64,000 nt of DNA from Polaribacter sp. BAL334 (GCF_015767435.1 NZ_JADWOV010000227.1:16015-80014), one strand, 5' to 3'. Numbered from the stretch's first letter, positions 20,197-29,587 are shown. Notes: generated from the sequence alone by a model not told the origin. A program made the numbers and translations.

Positions 20197-21318
20197 TTAA
20201 ATTATGGTGCTTTGACCCATGTGAATATTTTGAAAATTCAGATTGCTATCTTCTTGATTGGCAATATAATCTGCAATAAAATCCCCTACTTTTGAAGTAC
20301 TTGCTACATAATTATATTTTCCTTTAATATCCTCTGTTGTGATGCCTAAAAGAATGGATTTTTCAACAGCTCTTTCTATCGCAAATGCTTCTTCGTGCAA
20401 TCCTAAATGCTGCAACATCAGAGAAGCTGACAAAATTGACGCTAATGGATTTGCAATATCTTTTCCTTTCAAATGTGACAAATGTCCATGAATTGGTTTG
20501 AACAAACCACTTTTTTTACCAATAGAAGCTGATGCTAATAAACCAACTGAACCAGAGATTACACTTGCTTCATCTGCAATAATATCACCAAATAAATTTT
20601 CAGTAAGAATCACATCAAACTGTTTTGGATTTAAAATGATTTGAATGGCTGCATTGTCAACAAACAAATATTCTAAAGTAACATCTGCATATTCTTTGGC
20701 AATTTCAGTCACTATTTTTCTCCACAAACGTGAAGTTTCTAAAACATTTGCTTTATCCACTAAGGTGAGTTTTTTCTTTCTTTTTTGAGCAGATTTGAAT
20801 GCCAAATGTGTAACTCTCGAAATTTCATCCACAGAATAAGAACAACCATCAAAGGCATTTTGTCCATCATCGCTCAATTCTTTGATTCCAAAATAAATAC
20901 CACCAGTCAATTCTCTGTAAATCAAAATGTCTGTTCCTGAAATAAATTCTCTTTTTAGTGGCGAATTATTTAACAAACCATCATATACTTTTATAGGACG
21001 AATGTTGCAAAATAAACCCAATTCTTTGCGCAAACGCAACAAACCTTGAACAGGTGTGATTTTTGCTGCAGTATTGTTATCAAAAGTTGCATCGCCAATG
21101 GCACCAACTAAAATAGCGTCTGCTTTTTTACAAATTTCGATGGTTTTTTCGGGAAGAGGATTGCCTGTTTTTTCAATGGCACAAGCACCCATTTCAGCTT
21201 CTTTGTATAAAAAAACGTGATTGTAGGTATCTGCAATAGCATCCAACGATTTTTTGGATTGATTGATGACTTCTGGACCAATTCCATCTCCTGGAATCAC
21301 TGCAATTGTAATTTTCAT
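20197..21318 (-). CDS. leuB: 3-isopropylmalate dehydrogenase
   Basis: 373 residues. VIPGDGIGPEVINQSKKSL at the N-terminus, LLRLRKELGLFCNIRPIKVY, and the Mg/substrate region DNAAIQIILNPKQFDVILTENLFGDIIADEASVISGSVG define the beta-decarboxylating dehydrogenase family. It oxidises 3-isopropylmalate to the ketoacid using NAD. Oddity: the cofactor loop normally reading EPxHGSxPDxAGK is KPIHGHLSHLKGK here, so the Asp that usually sets NAD preference and the preceding Glu are both changed. Function in leucine synthesis is likely from the leuA neighbour, 118 nt upstream, but no leuC or leuD is present in the window. Confidence 0.88.
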   Translation of the reverse strand: MKITIAVIPGDGIGPEVINQSKKSLDAIADTYNHVFLYKEAEMGACAIEKTGNPLPEKTIEICKKADAILVGAIGDATFDNNTAAKITPVQGLLRLRKELGLFCNIRPIKVYDGLLNNSPLKREFISGTDILIYRELTGGIYFGIKELSDDGQNAFDGCSYSVDEISRVTHLAFKSAQKRKKKLTLVDKANVLETSRLWRKIVTEIAKEYADVTLEYLFVDNAAIQIILNPKQFDVILTENLFGDIIADEASVISGSVGLLASASIGKKSGLFKPIHGHLSHLKGKDIANPLASILSASLMLQHLGLHEEAFAIERAVEKSILLGITTEDIKGKYNYVASTSKVGDFIADYIANQEDSNLNFQNIHMGQSTII

Positions 21319-21436
21319 TGTAATTTTTTATTGAAATTTGTTTTAAAAAAGGTAGTTGAACTGTTTTTTTGGTTGATTGATTTCTCAAAAAAAGTTATGG
21401 TATTCAACTACCTCTGAAGACAAAATTTGATTCTTT

Positions 21437-22612
21437 TTATATCATTTCAATATTTGAGAATTCATTTACTTTTTTCATGATTCCATGAATGTCTTGATCT
21501 TTCACTTCTTTTTGTTTATCAGCAATTGATAAAAAAGTCTCGTAAGCAACATCCAATTGAACTTTAGTCAATTCATAGCCAATTTTTTTAGCTCTATACG
21601 CCAAAGCTGCTCTTCCACTTCTTGCTGTTAAAACAATGGCACTTTCAGTAACTCCTACATCTTCAGGATTCATGATTTCGTAAGTTTCTCTGTTTTTGAT
21701 AACCCCATCTTGATGAATTCCTGAACTGTGAGCAAATGCGTTTGCGCCAACAATTGCTTTGTTGGGTTGCACAGGCATTCCCATACTTTCACGAACTAAA
21801 ATGCTGGTATCGTATAATAATTTGGTATTGATACTCGTCTCTAAATTCAAATAGGGATGCTGTTTTAAAATCATCACCACTTCTTCTAACGCTGTGTTTC
21901 CAGCACGTTCTCCAATACCATTGATGGTACATTCTATTTGACGAGCACCATTAATCACACCCGCAATTGAATTGGCAGTTGCCATTCCTAAATCATTATG
22001 ACAATGACAAGAAAGAATGACGTTTTCAATTCCTTTGACATTTTCTCGTAAATATTTCATTTTTGCTCCATATTCTTCTGGCAAACAATAGCCTGTTGTA
22101 TCAGGAATATTCAACACAGTTGCTCCAGCTTTGATCACTTCTTCACATACTTTTGCTAAAAATTCGTTGTCTGTTCTTCCTGCATCTTCTGCATAAAACT
22201 CCACATCTTCTACAAATGATTTTGCATACGAAACTGCTTTGATTGCTCGTTCAATAACTTCTTCTCTGGTGGAATTAAATTTGAATTTGATATGAGAATC
22301 ACTTGTTCCTATTCCTGTATGAATTCTAGGAAACTTTGCATATTTTAAAGCCTCTGCTGCCACTTTAATGTCATTTTCAACAGCTCTTGTCAAACCACAA
22401 ACAGTCGCATTTTTTACAATTTTTGCGATTTCAGAAACCGATATAAAATCTCCAGGACTTGAGACAGGAAAACCAGCCTCAATCACATTTACACCTAGTA
22501 AATCTAACCTTTCAGCAATGATTAATTTTTGTTTTGTGTCCAATTTACATCCAGGAACTTGTTCTCCATCTCTAAGCGTTGTATCAAAAATTTGTACTTT
22601 ATTATCTTGCAT
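21437..22612 (-). CDS. leuA: 2-isopropylmalate synthase (short form)
   Basis: 391 residues. [41 protein letters not shown], the metal-binding [13 protein letters not shown] and [16 protein letters not shown] are all intact for the acetyl-CoA plus 2-ketoisovalerate condensation. The protein ends soon after the second small subdomain and lacks the about 120-residue C-terminal leucine-binding regulatory domain of E. coli LeuA. It would therefore not show classical allosteric feedback. It is the first gene of leuAB and is preceded by a TACTTTTG -7 box. Confidence 0.9.
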   Translation of the reverse strand: MQDNKVQIFDTTLRDGEQVPGCKLDTKQKLIIAERLDLLGVNVIEAGFPVSSPGDFISVSEIAKIVKNATVCGLTRAVENDIKVAAEALKYAKFPRIHTGIGTSDSHIKFKFNSTREEVIERAIKAVSYAKSFVEDVEFYAEDAGRTDNEFLAKVCEEVIKAGATVLNIPDTTGYCLPEEYGAKMKYLRENVKGIENVILSCHCHNDLGMATANSIAGVINGARQIECTINGIGERAGNTALEEVVMILKQHPYLNLETSINTKLLYDTSILVRESMGMPVQPNKAIVGANAFAHSSGIHQDGVIKNRETYEIMNPEDVGVTESAIVLTARSGRAALAYRAKKIGYELTKVQLDVAYETFLSIADKQKEVKDQDIHGIMKKVNEFSNIEMI

Positions 22613-22643
22613 AACTTTTCTAAAGATTATCTTTGTGAACTAC

Positions 22644-22651
22644 CAAAAGTA
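22644..22651 (-). promoter_or_regulatory. leuA -7 promoter element
   Basis: Minus-strand TACTTTTG 32 nt before the leuA ATG matches TAnnTTTG. No clear -33 TTG at the usual spacing. The predicted leader is too short for a leader peptide or riboswitch. Confidence 0.45.
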
Positions 22652-22745
22652 GCAATTGCAGTATCAATTATATTAAAATTATTGGTTTCTGCACGATATC
22701 TAAACCTTTAAAGTTATATCTTAATATATTGTTTTTTAGATAGTT

Positions 22746-24311
22746 ATGAGCAAAAACATTACATTAGCCAATCAACAAAATGATGCCCTTTTTGTGTTGA
22801 TAAAGTCATTGACAAAGTCCGAAAAAAGACAATTTAATTTGTATGTAGGAAGGTTGGGTGGCAATATTGATGCTAAGTTTTTTTCACTTTTTAAGTTTTT
22901 AGAAAAGCTAAAAGTTTATAATGAAAAGGAAATTATCAAAAGTGGCATTGTTTCCAAACAACAACTTTCCAATTTAAAAGCACATTTATACAAACAAATT
23001 CTCATCAGTCTTCGACTAAATCCTGCTCATAAAAATATCCGAATTCAAATTAGAGAACAATTGGATTTTGCAACCGTTTTGTATCAAAAAGGATTGTACA
23101 AACAAAGTTTAAAATTGCTGGATAAAGCCAAAACTTTTGCCCTCGAAAATGAAGAAAAAAACATTGCTTACGAAATTGTAGAACTCGAAAAGGTAATTGA
23201 AACACAATACATTACACGAAGTTTAAGCAACAGAGCTGACCAACTTTCTGAGCAAGCAAAAACACTTAGTCAACAAAATGTAATTGCTAGCAAGCTATCC
23301 AATTTATCATTGCAATTGTACAGTCATTTGTTACAAAATGGCTATGTAAAAAACAATGAAGAATTGGAATTTATCAACTCGTATTTTTACAGCAAGTTAC
23401 CCAAATACGATTTCAATACTTTTGGTTTTAGAGAAAAATTGTGGTTGTATAAATCGCATTTGTGGTTTAGTTTTTTAACGCAAGATTTTTTACAGAGTTA
23501 CAAATATGCCAAAAAATGGGTTGGGCTTTTTCAAGAAAACAAAAAACTCATTGCATTGCATCCTGTTTTTTATTTGAAAGGGAAAAATTACTTATTAGAA
23601 GCGTCCTTTTTTGTTAAGAAAATTAGCACTTTCAAAGAAGAATTGCGCACTTTTGAAGAGGATGTTGCACTAGATTATGTTCCTTTAAATACCAATACTG
23701 AAGTGTTGATTTTTCAGTATTTATATGCGAATAAATTGCATTTGCATTTCTTGGAAGCCACTTTTGCAGAAGGCGAATATTTGGTGGCAATTATCAATAA
23801 AAAAATTGAGAACTATAAAACCAGATTAGATTCGCATCACATTGTAATGTTGTATTATAAAATTGCTTGTTTGTATTTTGGAATGGGCAAAAACGAACTC
23901 TGTATCAAGTATTTAGAAAAGATTATTCATTCAAAAAATCTAAATGCTGGCGAAGATTTACAGTGTTTTGCAAGAGTGTTAAACTTGATTGCTCATTATG
24001 AATGTGGCTTAGATTATGATTTGGAAAGACAGTTTTTGGACACCTATAAATTCTTGATAAAAATGGAAAACTTACAAGAAGTTCAGAAAGAATTTATCAC
24101 TTCTATTAGAGATTTGAGCGATGTTTTTCCACATGAAATCAAGAACGAATTCAAGAAAATTCATACTCGATTGAAAAAATATGAAGATCATCCTTATGAA
24201 AAAAGAGCTTTTTTATATTTGGATATTTTGTCTTGGTTAGAAAGTAAAATCGAAAATAAATCAATAGCCACAATCATTAAGGAAAAATCAAATTATATTC
24301 AAAAAAAATAG
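22746..24311 (+). CDS. Conserved-looking helical-repeat protein of unknown function
   Basis: 521 residues, cytoplasmic, almost entirely alpha-helical. The N-terminus (LFVLIKSLTKSEKRQFNLYVGRLGG ... KLFKFLEKLKVYNE) is followed by TPR-like repeated helices (YQKGLYKQSLKLLDKAKTFALENEEKNIAYEIVELEKVIE; YKIACLYFGMGKNELCIKYLEKIIHSKN). No catalytic motif is visible. It is divergent from leuA and upstream of thrA. I know of no assigned function for such proteins; scaffolding is a guess based on the solenoid look. Confidence 0.65.
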   Translation: MSKNITLANQQNDALFVLIKSLTKSEKRQFNLYVGRLGGNIDAKFFSLFKFLEKLKVYNEKEIIKSGIVSKQQLSNLKAHLYKQILISLRLNPAHKNIRIQIREQLDFATVLYQKGLYKQSLKLLDKAKTFALENEEKNIAYEIVELEKVIETQYITRSLSNRADQLSEQAKTLSQQNVIASKLSNLSLQLYSHLLQNGYVKNNEELEFINSYFYSKLPKYDFNTFGFREKLWLYKSHLWFSFLTQDFLQSYKYAKKWVGLFQENKKLIALHPVFYLKGKNYLLEASFFVKKISTFKEELRTFEEDVALDYVPLNTNTEVLIFQYLYANKLHLHFLEATFAEGEYLVAIINKKIENYKTRLDSHHIVMLYYKIACLYFGMGKNELCIKYLEKIIHSKNLNAGEDLQCFARVLNLIAHYECGLDYDLERQFLDTYKFLIKMENLQEVQKEFITSIRDLSDVFPHEIKNEFKKIHTRLKKYEDHPYEKRAFLYLDILSWLESKIENKSIATIIKEKSNYIQKK

Positions 24312-24389
24312 ATTATCGCAATTTATTAACTCTCTTTTTCCTGAATTGACATTAATTTGCTTGTTTTTCAAAAAAAACATCATGTAAGG

Positions 24390-24419
24390 TTGCGAAAATA
24401 AATATAACTATTACTTTTG
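24390..24419 (+). promoter_or_regulatory. thr operon promoter
   Basis: -33 TTG (24390-24392), 19-nt spacer, -7 TACTTTTG (24412-24419): the full Bacteroidota consensus. Transcription should begin near 24425. That leaves an about 35-nt leader before the ATG at 24460 and makes the earlier in-frame ATG at 24424 unlikely as a start. Confidence 0.8.
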
Positions 24420-24459
24420 CTGCATGAGTTTTTCAGATTCACATAACAATCTTATTCAG

Positions 24460-24528
24460 ATGAATGCCGTTTTTTGCAACTTCGCAAAACAAACGACTTT
24501 CACAACTACAACTACATTTACCCTTTAG
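24460..24528 (+). CDS. thrL: Threonine-rich leader peptide (attenuator)
   Basis: 22-codon ORF just after the thr promoter and about 100 nt before thrA. The C-terminal half reads KQTTFTTTTTFTL, with eight Thr codons (ACG, ACT, ACA, ACC mixed) out of the last eleven. A run of the end-product codons in front of thrABC is the hallmark of an attenuation leader peptide, as known for E. coli thrL. Ribosome stalling at low Thr-tRNA would alter folding of the following RNA. The exact antiterminator pairing could not be established by eye. Confidence 0.8.
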   Translation: MNAVFCNFAKQTTFTTTTTFTL

Positions 24529-24585
24529 GGGTTCTCACTATTTATATCAACTTATAGTTATTTTTTCGATGAAAATCGAAATAAA
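24521..24585 (+). promoter_or_regulatory. Candidate attenuator structures between the leader peptide and thrA
   Basis: A small CCCT/AGGG hairpin overlaps the leader stop codon (24521-24530). A longer A/T stem TTTTTCGAT-GAAA-ATCGAAATAAAA lies at 24561-24585. Neither is followed by a clean U-run, so the control could be translational or use pairing not evident here. Confidence 0.4.
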
Positions 24586-24626
24586 AATCAATTAAAAAAT
24601 CAATCAAACTATTTATCCTTTAAGCG

Positions 24627-27065
24627 ATGAAAGTATTAAAATTCGGAGGCTCCTCAGTAGCCAATTCAGAAAACATAAAAAAAGTATTACACATTGTTGA
24701 GAAAGCATCACAAGAATCAAAAATTGTTGTAGTTGTCTCTGCTTTCGGAAAAACAACGGATCATTTATTGGCAGGTGCAAACAATGCTTTACAAGATATT
24801 TCTATGGCAAAACAACAATTGGAAAGCATCAAAGCATTGCATCTTCAAACCATCAATGAATTGATTCAAAACGACGTAGAAATTGTTTTAGAAAAAGTAA
24901 ACTCACTCTTTAACAGCTTATTATCAATATATGAAGGCATTTATTTATTGCAAGAATTGTCTGATAAAACCTTGGCAAAAGTGTCAAGTTTTGGAGAAAA
25001 ATTGTCTTCTTTTATCATTGCAAACGCCGCAAAAGAATTGTTTGATGCTACTCATTTTGAAAGTAATAAACTCATCTTAACAGATAACAATTACTTAAAT
25101 GGGCAAGTAGATTTTGCCAAAACAAACACCAATATTGTCAATTTTTTCAATCAAAATAGTCATCAAGTTACGCTTTTAGGCGGATTCATTGCTTCAAATT
25201 CTATTGGTGAAATCACCACCTTAGGAAGAGGAGGTTCTGATTATTCTGCAGCAATTTTTGCTGCTGCTTTGGATGCTGAAGAATTGCAAATTTGGACAGA
25301 TGTAAGTGGCATGTTTACTGCCAATCCAACCATTGTAAAACAAGCATTTGCCATCAAAGAAATTTCGTATGAAGAAGCTATGGAATTATCACATTTTGGT
25401 GCAAAAGTACTGTATCCGCCAACGATTCAACCAGCTTTGCGAAAAGAAATTCCAATCCGAATTAAAAATACTTTTGAACCCGAACATTTTGGTACGTTAA
25501 TTTCAAATAATCCAAAGAAAAATGGCGCAGTCAAAGGAATTTCGCATATTGAAAATATCAGTTTGATAACATTAGAAGGTGGAGGAATGGTTGGAATTCC
25601 TGGCTTCTCAAAAAGGCTATTTGAAACACTTTCTCAACAAAAAATCAATGTGATTTTTATCACGCAAGCCTCTTCAGAATATTCGATTTGTGTGGGGATT
25701 TATGAGAATGATGCTCCAAAAGCCAAACTTTTTTTAGAAGAAACTTTTAGTACTGAAATAGATCGTAAAAAAATAAAACCTGTTATTGTTGAAAATGATT
25801 TGGCAATCATTGCTGTGGTTGGCGAAAGCATGAAAAATCATCAAGGTTTGAGCGGGCAAATGTTTAGCGCTCTTGGAAAAAACAATGTAAATATTAGAGC
25901 AATTGCGCAAGGTTCATCTGAAAAAAATATTTCTGCTGTGATTCACAAAAAGGATGCAAAAAAGGCATTGAATACATTACATGAGCAGTTTTTTGAAGAA
26001 AAAATAAAACAATTAAATCTTTTTGTAACTGGTGTTGGCAATGTGGGAGAGCGATTTTTAGCACAATTGCATCAGCAAAAAAATCATTTGAAAGAGCATT
26101 TAAAACTCAACATTCGAGTAATTGGAATTTCCAACTCTAGAAAAATGATTTTTGATAAAAACGGTATTTCTTTATCCGATTGGAAAAATGCTCTTGAAAA
26201 TGGGGAATCCACTAGTTTGGAATTGTTTTTTGAAAAAGTGAAAGAAATCAATGTTAGAAACTCCGTTTTTATTGATAATACTGCCAATGAGCATGTTGCG
26301 AATATGTATCATCACTATTTAAGAGAAAGTATTGGGGTGGTTACTTGCAATAAAATTGCTTGCGCGTCAAATTTAGAGAATTATAAAAATTTAAAGACAA
26401 TTTCTAGAAAATACAATGCTCCATTTTTGTTTGAAACCAATGTGGGTGCAGGTTTACCAATTATTGATACACTAAAAAATTTGATAAATTCTGGCGATAG
26501 CATTCATAAAATTCAGGCAGTTTTATCAGGAAGTTTGAATTTTGTTTTTAATAATTTTACTGAAAAGACTTCGTTTCATGATGTTGTTTTGCAAGCCCAA
26601 AAAGAAGGATATACTGAGCCAGACCCAAAAATTGATTTGAGCGGCATTGATGTTTCTCGAAAAATATTGATTTTAGCGCGCGAAAGTGGTTCAAATTTAG
26701 AGTTAGAAAACATAGAAAATAATTCATTTTTACCTTTAGAAAGTTTGCAAACAACTAATAATGATGAATTTTTCAAATCTTTAGTGAACTATGAATCTCA
26801 TTTTCAAAATCTATTTCAAAAAGCATCTGAAAAAAATTGTCGATTGAAATACGTCGCTCAATTTATTGATGGAAAAGCCAATGTGGGTTTGCAAGAAATT
26901 CCTGCTGAACATCCTTTTTATAATTTGGAAGGAAGTGATAATATTGTCTTATTTTTCACAGACAGATATTCAAAAAATCCCTTGTTGATAAAAGGAGCTG
27001 GAGCTGGAGCAGAAGTTACTGCTTCTGGAATTTTTGCAGATGTGATACGAATTGGAAATAATTAA
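24627..27065 (+). CDS. thrA: Bifunctional aspartate kinase / homoserine dehydrogenase
   Basis: 812 residues. The kinase domain begins MKVLKFGGSSVANSENI and contains LGRGGSDYSAAIFAAAL and WTDVSGMFTANP. Two ACT domains (about 305-455) include GGGMVGIPGFSKRLFETLSQQKINVIFITQASSE, expected to sense threonine. The homoserine dehydrogenase part starts about 465 with LFVTGVGNVGERFLAQL (NADPH) and has VVTCNKIACA and EPDPKIDLSGIDVSRKILILAR. It catalyses the first and third steps from aspartate to threonine. First structural gene of thrABC, behind a Thr leader. Confidence 0.96.
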   Translation: MKVLKFGGSSVANSENIKKVLHIVEKASQESKIVVVVSAFGKTTDHLLAGANNALQDISMAKQQLESIKALHLQTINELIQNDVEIVLEKVNSLFNSLLSIYEGIYLLQELSDKTLAKVSSFGEKLSSFIIANAAKELFDATHFESNKLILTDNNYLNGQVDFAKTNTNIVNFFNQNSHQVTLLGGFIASNSIGEITTLGRGGSDYSAAIFAAALDAEELQIWTDVSGMFTANPTIVKQAFAIKEISYEEAMELSHFGAKVLYPPTIQPALRKEIPIRIKNTFEPEHFGTLISNNPKKNGAVKGISHIENISLITLEGGGMVGIPGFSKRLFETLSQQKINVIFITQASSEYSICVGIYENDAPKAKLFLEETFSTEIDRKKIKPVIVENDLAIIAVVGESMKNHQGLSGQMFSALGKNNVNIRAIAQGSSEKNISAVIHKKDAKKALNTLHEQFFEEKIKQLNLFVTGVGNVGERFLAQLHQQKNHLKEHLKLNIRVIGISNSRKMIFDKNGISLSDWKNALENGESTSLELFFEKVKEINVRNSVFIDNTANEHVANMYHHYLRESIGVVTCNKIACASNLENYKNLKTISRKYNAPFLFETNVGAGLPIIDTLKNLINSGDSIHKIQAVLSGSLNFVFNNFTEKTSFHDVVLQAQKEGYTEPDPKIDLSGIDVSRKILILARESGSNLELENIENNSFLPLESLQTTNNDEFFKSLVNYESHFQNLFQKASEKNCRLKYVAQFIDGKANVGLQEIPAEHPFYNLEGSDNIVLFFTDRYSKNPLLIKGAGAGAEVTASGIFADVIRIGNN

Positions 27066-27144
27066 TTACGAATTACGAATTAGGAATTACGATTGATTAA
27101 TTACTAATTTTGAACTTTAAATTTTAAACTTTAAACTCTAACCC
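27064..27144. repeat. AATTACG / AAACTTTAAA tandem-repeat spacer between thrA and thrB
   Basis: Four near-identical AATTACGA units (one with AATTAGGA) start directly at the thrA stop codon. They are followed by a second degenerate repeat of AACTTTAAATTTT. There is no coding potential. It lies within the presumed thrABC transcript. Confidence 0.65.
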
Positions 27145-27145
27145 T

Positions 27146-28075
27146 TTGGACTATCTAAAAATATTTTCCCCAGCAACAGTTGCCAATGTCTCTTGTGGAT
27201 TTGATTCACTTGGATTTGCAGTTGATGCAGTTGGTGACGAAATGACTTTCACAAAAACCATCGAAAAAGGCGTGAAAATCACTCAAATTACAGGAGCCAA
27301 TTTAACGTATGATGTTGATCAAAATGCCGCAAGTGCCGTTGTAAAAAAAATGCTCCTTGAAGCCAATGCTGACTTTGGAATTTCATTGACCATTCACAAA
27401 GGATTTTCGCCAGGAAGTGGTTTGGGAAGTAGTGCTGCAAGTGCTGCAGGTGCTGCTTTTGGCGCAAATCAATTTTTAGAAAAAAGGTTTTCTGAACTTG
27501 AATTGACAAAATTTGCCATGTTTGGAGAAGAAGTCGCTTGTGGTTCGCAAATTGCTGATAATGTAGCCGCTGCAACATATGGTGGATTTATTTTAGTGAG
27601 AAGTTACCATCCGTTAGAAATCATCAAATTACCTGTTCCTGAGGAATTGAGAATTGTGGCAATTCATCCACAAATTGAAATTAAAACCAAAGATGCAAGA
27701 GAGGTTTTACCTTTAGAAATTCCATTGAAAGACGCAGTAACACAATGGGCAAATGTGGGTGGATTAATTGCAGGTTTGTATGCTGAAAACTACGAATTGA
27801 TTGGGCATTCTTTGGTGGATATTATTGTAGAACCTTATCGCAAAAAACTCATCCCTTATTTTGATTTGGTAAAAAATAATGCCCTAAAAGCAGGTGCTTT
27901 AGGCGCAGGAATCAGTGGTTCTGGACCTACTATTTTTGCACTTTGCAAAGGAGATGAAATTGCCGAAAAAGTATTGGATGCCATCAAAAATAATTATGAA
28001 AATACAGGAATTGAAGCCACTGCATTTATCTCAAAAGTGAATAAAGAAGGCATAAAAATTCTTGAAAAAATTTAA
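27146..28075 (+). CDS. thrB: Homoserine kinase (TTG start)
   Basis: 309 residues, GHMP kinase. The N-terminus DYLKIFSPATVANVSCGFDSLGFAV and the ATP loop GFSPGSGLGSSAASAAGAAFGAN are intact, as is the C-terminal GAGISGSGPTIFALC. It phosphorylates homoserine. The start must be TTG at 27146: the reading frame has no upstream ATG before the in-frame TAA at 27125, and downstream Met codons would remove the conserved N-terminus. It lies 80 nt after thrA across a repeat spacer and adjoins thrC. Confidence 0.94.
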   Translation: MDYLKIFSPATVANVSCGFDSLGFAVDAVGDEMTFTKTIEKGVKITQITGANLTYDVDQNAASAVVKKMLLEANADFGISLTIHKGFSPGSGLGSSAASAAGAAFGANQFLEKRFSELELTKFAMFGEEVACGSQIADNVAAATYGGFILVRSYHPLEIIKLPVPEELRIVAIHPQIEIKTKDAREVLPLEIPLKDAVTQWANVGGLIAGLYAENYELIGHSLVDIIVEPYRKKLIPYFDLVKNNALKAGALGAGISGSGPTIFALCKGDEIAEKVLDAIKNNYENTGIEATAFISKVNKEGIKILEKI

Positions 28076-28076
28076 T

Positions 28077-29360
28077 ATGAAATATTATAGTTTACATCAC
28101 AAATCGCCAAAAAGCAGTTTTAAAAATGCAGTAATCAGTGGAATTGCTCCTGATAGAGGATTGTATTTTCCTGAAAAAATAAGTCCAATTGCTACTGATT
28201 ACATTGAAAATATTGAAAAATATTCTCATCATGAAATTGCTTTTGAGGCCATTAAACAGTTTGTTGGTGATGAAATTCCTGATGAGAAATTAAAAGAAAT
28301 CATTGCGGAAACAATTACGTTTGATTTTCCAATAATTACGATTGATAAAAATTGTGGTTCCTTAGAATTATTTCATGGACCAACCATGGCTTTTAAAGAT
28401 GTGGGTGCCAAATTCATGGCAAAATGTTTGGAGTATTTTAATGAAAATAACCCAGAAGAAGTGACTGTTTTAGTAGCTACTTCAGGAGATACTGGAGGTG
28501 CAGTTGCCAACGGTTTTTTAGGAACAAAAGGCGTGAATGTAGTCATTTTATATCCGTCAGGAAAAGTGAGTGATATTCAAGAAAAACAATTGACAACTTT
28601 GGGTCAAAACATAACTGCGCTTGAAGTTGATGGTGTTTTTGATGATTGCCAAGAAATGGTAAAAACCGCTTTTTTAGATGCTGAAATTACCAAAAAATTA
28701 ACCTCTGCAAACTCCATCAATATTGCACGTTGGTTGCCACAAATGTTTTATTATTTCTTTGCTTATAAGTCTTTAAAACAACTCAATAAAGAGCTTGTTT
28801 TTTCGGTTCCAAGTGGAAATTTTGGAAATATTTGCGCAGGAATTGTTGCACAAAAATTAGGATTACCCATCAAACATTTTATTGCAGCAACCAACATCAA
28901 TGATACTGTTCCTAACTATTTAATTGAAGGAAAATATGTTTCAAAACCCTCAAAACCAACTATTTCAAATGCGATGGATGTGGGAAATCCAAGTAATTTT
29001 ATCAGAATTCAAGAACTTTTTGACAATAATTTCGAAACATTAAAATCCAATTTTTCTTCCTATAGTTTTACGGATGATGAAACACGTGAAGCCATGAAAA
29101 AAATCTATGCAACTTCTCAATACATTGCTGATCCTCATGGCGCTGTGGGTTATTTGGGATTGCAAAAATATGGTTTGAAAACAACCGAATTTGGTGTTTT
29201 TTTAGAAACTGCTCATCCTGTAAAATTTTTGGACATTGTTGAAGAAACCTTGCCAGTAAAAGTTGCCATTCCTGAGCAAATTCAACAAATCATGACCAAA
29301 GAAAAAGTTGCAAAAAAAATAAGCTCTTTTCAAGAATTGAAAGAATTTTTAACAGCATAA
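28077..29360 (+). CDS. thrC: Threonine synthase
   Basis: 427 residues from MKYYSLHHKSPKSSF; the ATG lies one base after the thrB stop codon, so translation is probably coupled. PLP Lys lies in GPTMAFKDVGAKFMA, the phosphate loop is SGDTGGAVANGFLG, and SVPSGNFGNICAG contacts the cofactor. It converts O-phosphohomoserine to threonine. Final gene of the operon, followed by a strong terminator. Confidence 0.95.
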   Translation: MKYYSLHHKSPKSSFKNAVISGIAPDRGLYFPEKISPIATDYIENIEKYSHHEIAFEAIKQFVGDEIPDEKLKEIIAETITFDFPIITIDKNCGSLELFHGPTMAFKDVGAKFMAKCLEYFNENNPEEVTVLVATSGDTGGAVANGFLGTKGVNVVILYPSGKVSDIQEKQLTTLGQNITALEVDGVFDDCQEMVKTAFLDAEITKKLTSANSINIARWLPQMFYYFFAYKSLKQLNKELVFSVPSGNFGNICAGIVAQKLGLPIKHFIAATNINDTVPNYLIEGKYVSKPSKPTISNAMDVGNPSNFIRIQELFDNNFETLKSNFSSYSFTDDETREAMKKIYATSQYIADPHGAVGYLGLQKYGLKTTEFGVFLETAHPVKFLDIVEETLPVKVAIPEQIQQIMTKEKVAKKISSFQELKEFLTA

Positions 29361-29361
29361 A

Positions 29362-29393
29362 AAAAGTCTTAACATTTCTGTTAAGACTTTTTC
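29362..29393. terminator. Terminator after thrC; ancestral terminator of tRNA-Gln
   Basis: Perfect stem GTCTTAACA / TGTTAAGAC with TTTC loop, flanked by AAAAA and TTTTT, so it works in both directions. It abuts the left att repeat. Before the element inserted it would also have terminated the minus-strand tRNA-Gln gene. Confidence 0.88.
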
Positions 29394-29410
29394 GTTGGCC
29401 TACAAGGACT
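29394..29410. repeat. Left attachment repeat
   Basis: GTTGGCCTACAAGGACT, identical to the sequence at 42178-42194 that covers the 3' end and T-arm of tRNA-Gln. It is the tRNA fragment left behind by site-specific integration; the match ends at the next base (AGCAAG versus CGAACC). Confidence 0.88.
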
Positions 29411-29524
29411 AGCAAGCCATTTTTACCCTTTTTTAAATATGATATTTTTCCTTATAAATAAAGGGTTTGCGAAACATTTAACAAAGTGAATGAAGGTAAA
29501 ACAAAGTAAAAAGAAGAAAAAACC

Positions 29525-29543
29525 GACACAAATACCGACACAA
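29525..29543. repeat. Left copy of 19-bp subterminal repeat (possible integrase arm site)
   Basis: GACACAAATACCGACACAA, itself containing two CCGACACAA units 12 bp apart. Identical to 42105-42123 near the right end and in the same orientation. It lies 45 nt before the integrase gene, in the position expected for integrase arm-binding sites; this role is inferred. Confidence 0.7.
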
Positions 29544-29587
29544 TAAATAATTTAACTTACATTTGAAATGGTTAAAAATTACACTTC

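Noticed and set aside
22613..22745. Riboswitch or leucine leader before leuA
   Set aside because: The predicted leader is under 30 nt and contains no Leu-codon run or stable structure.
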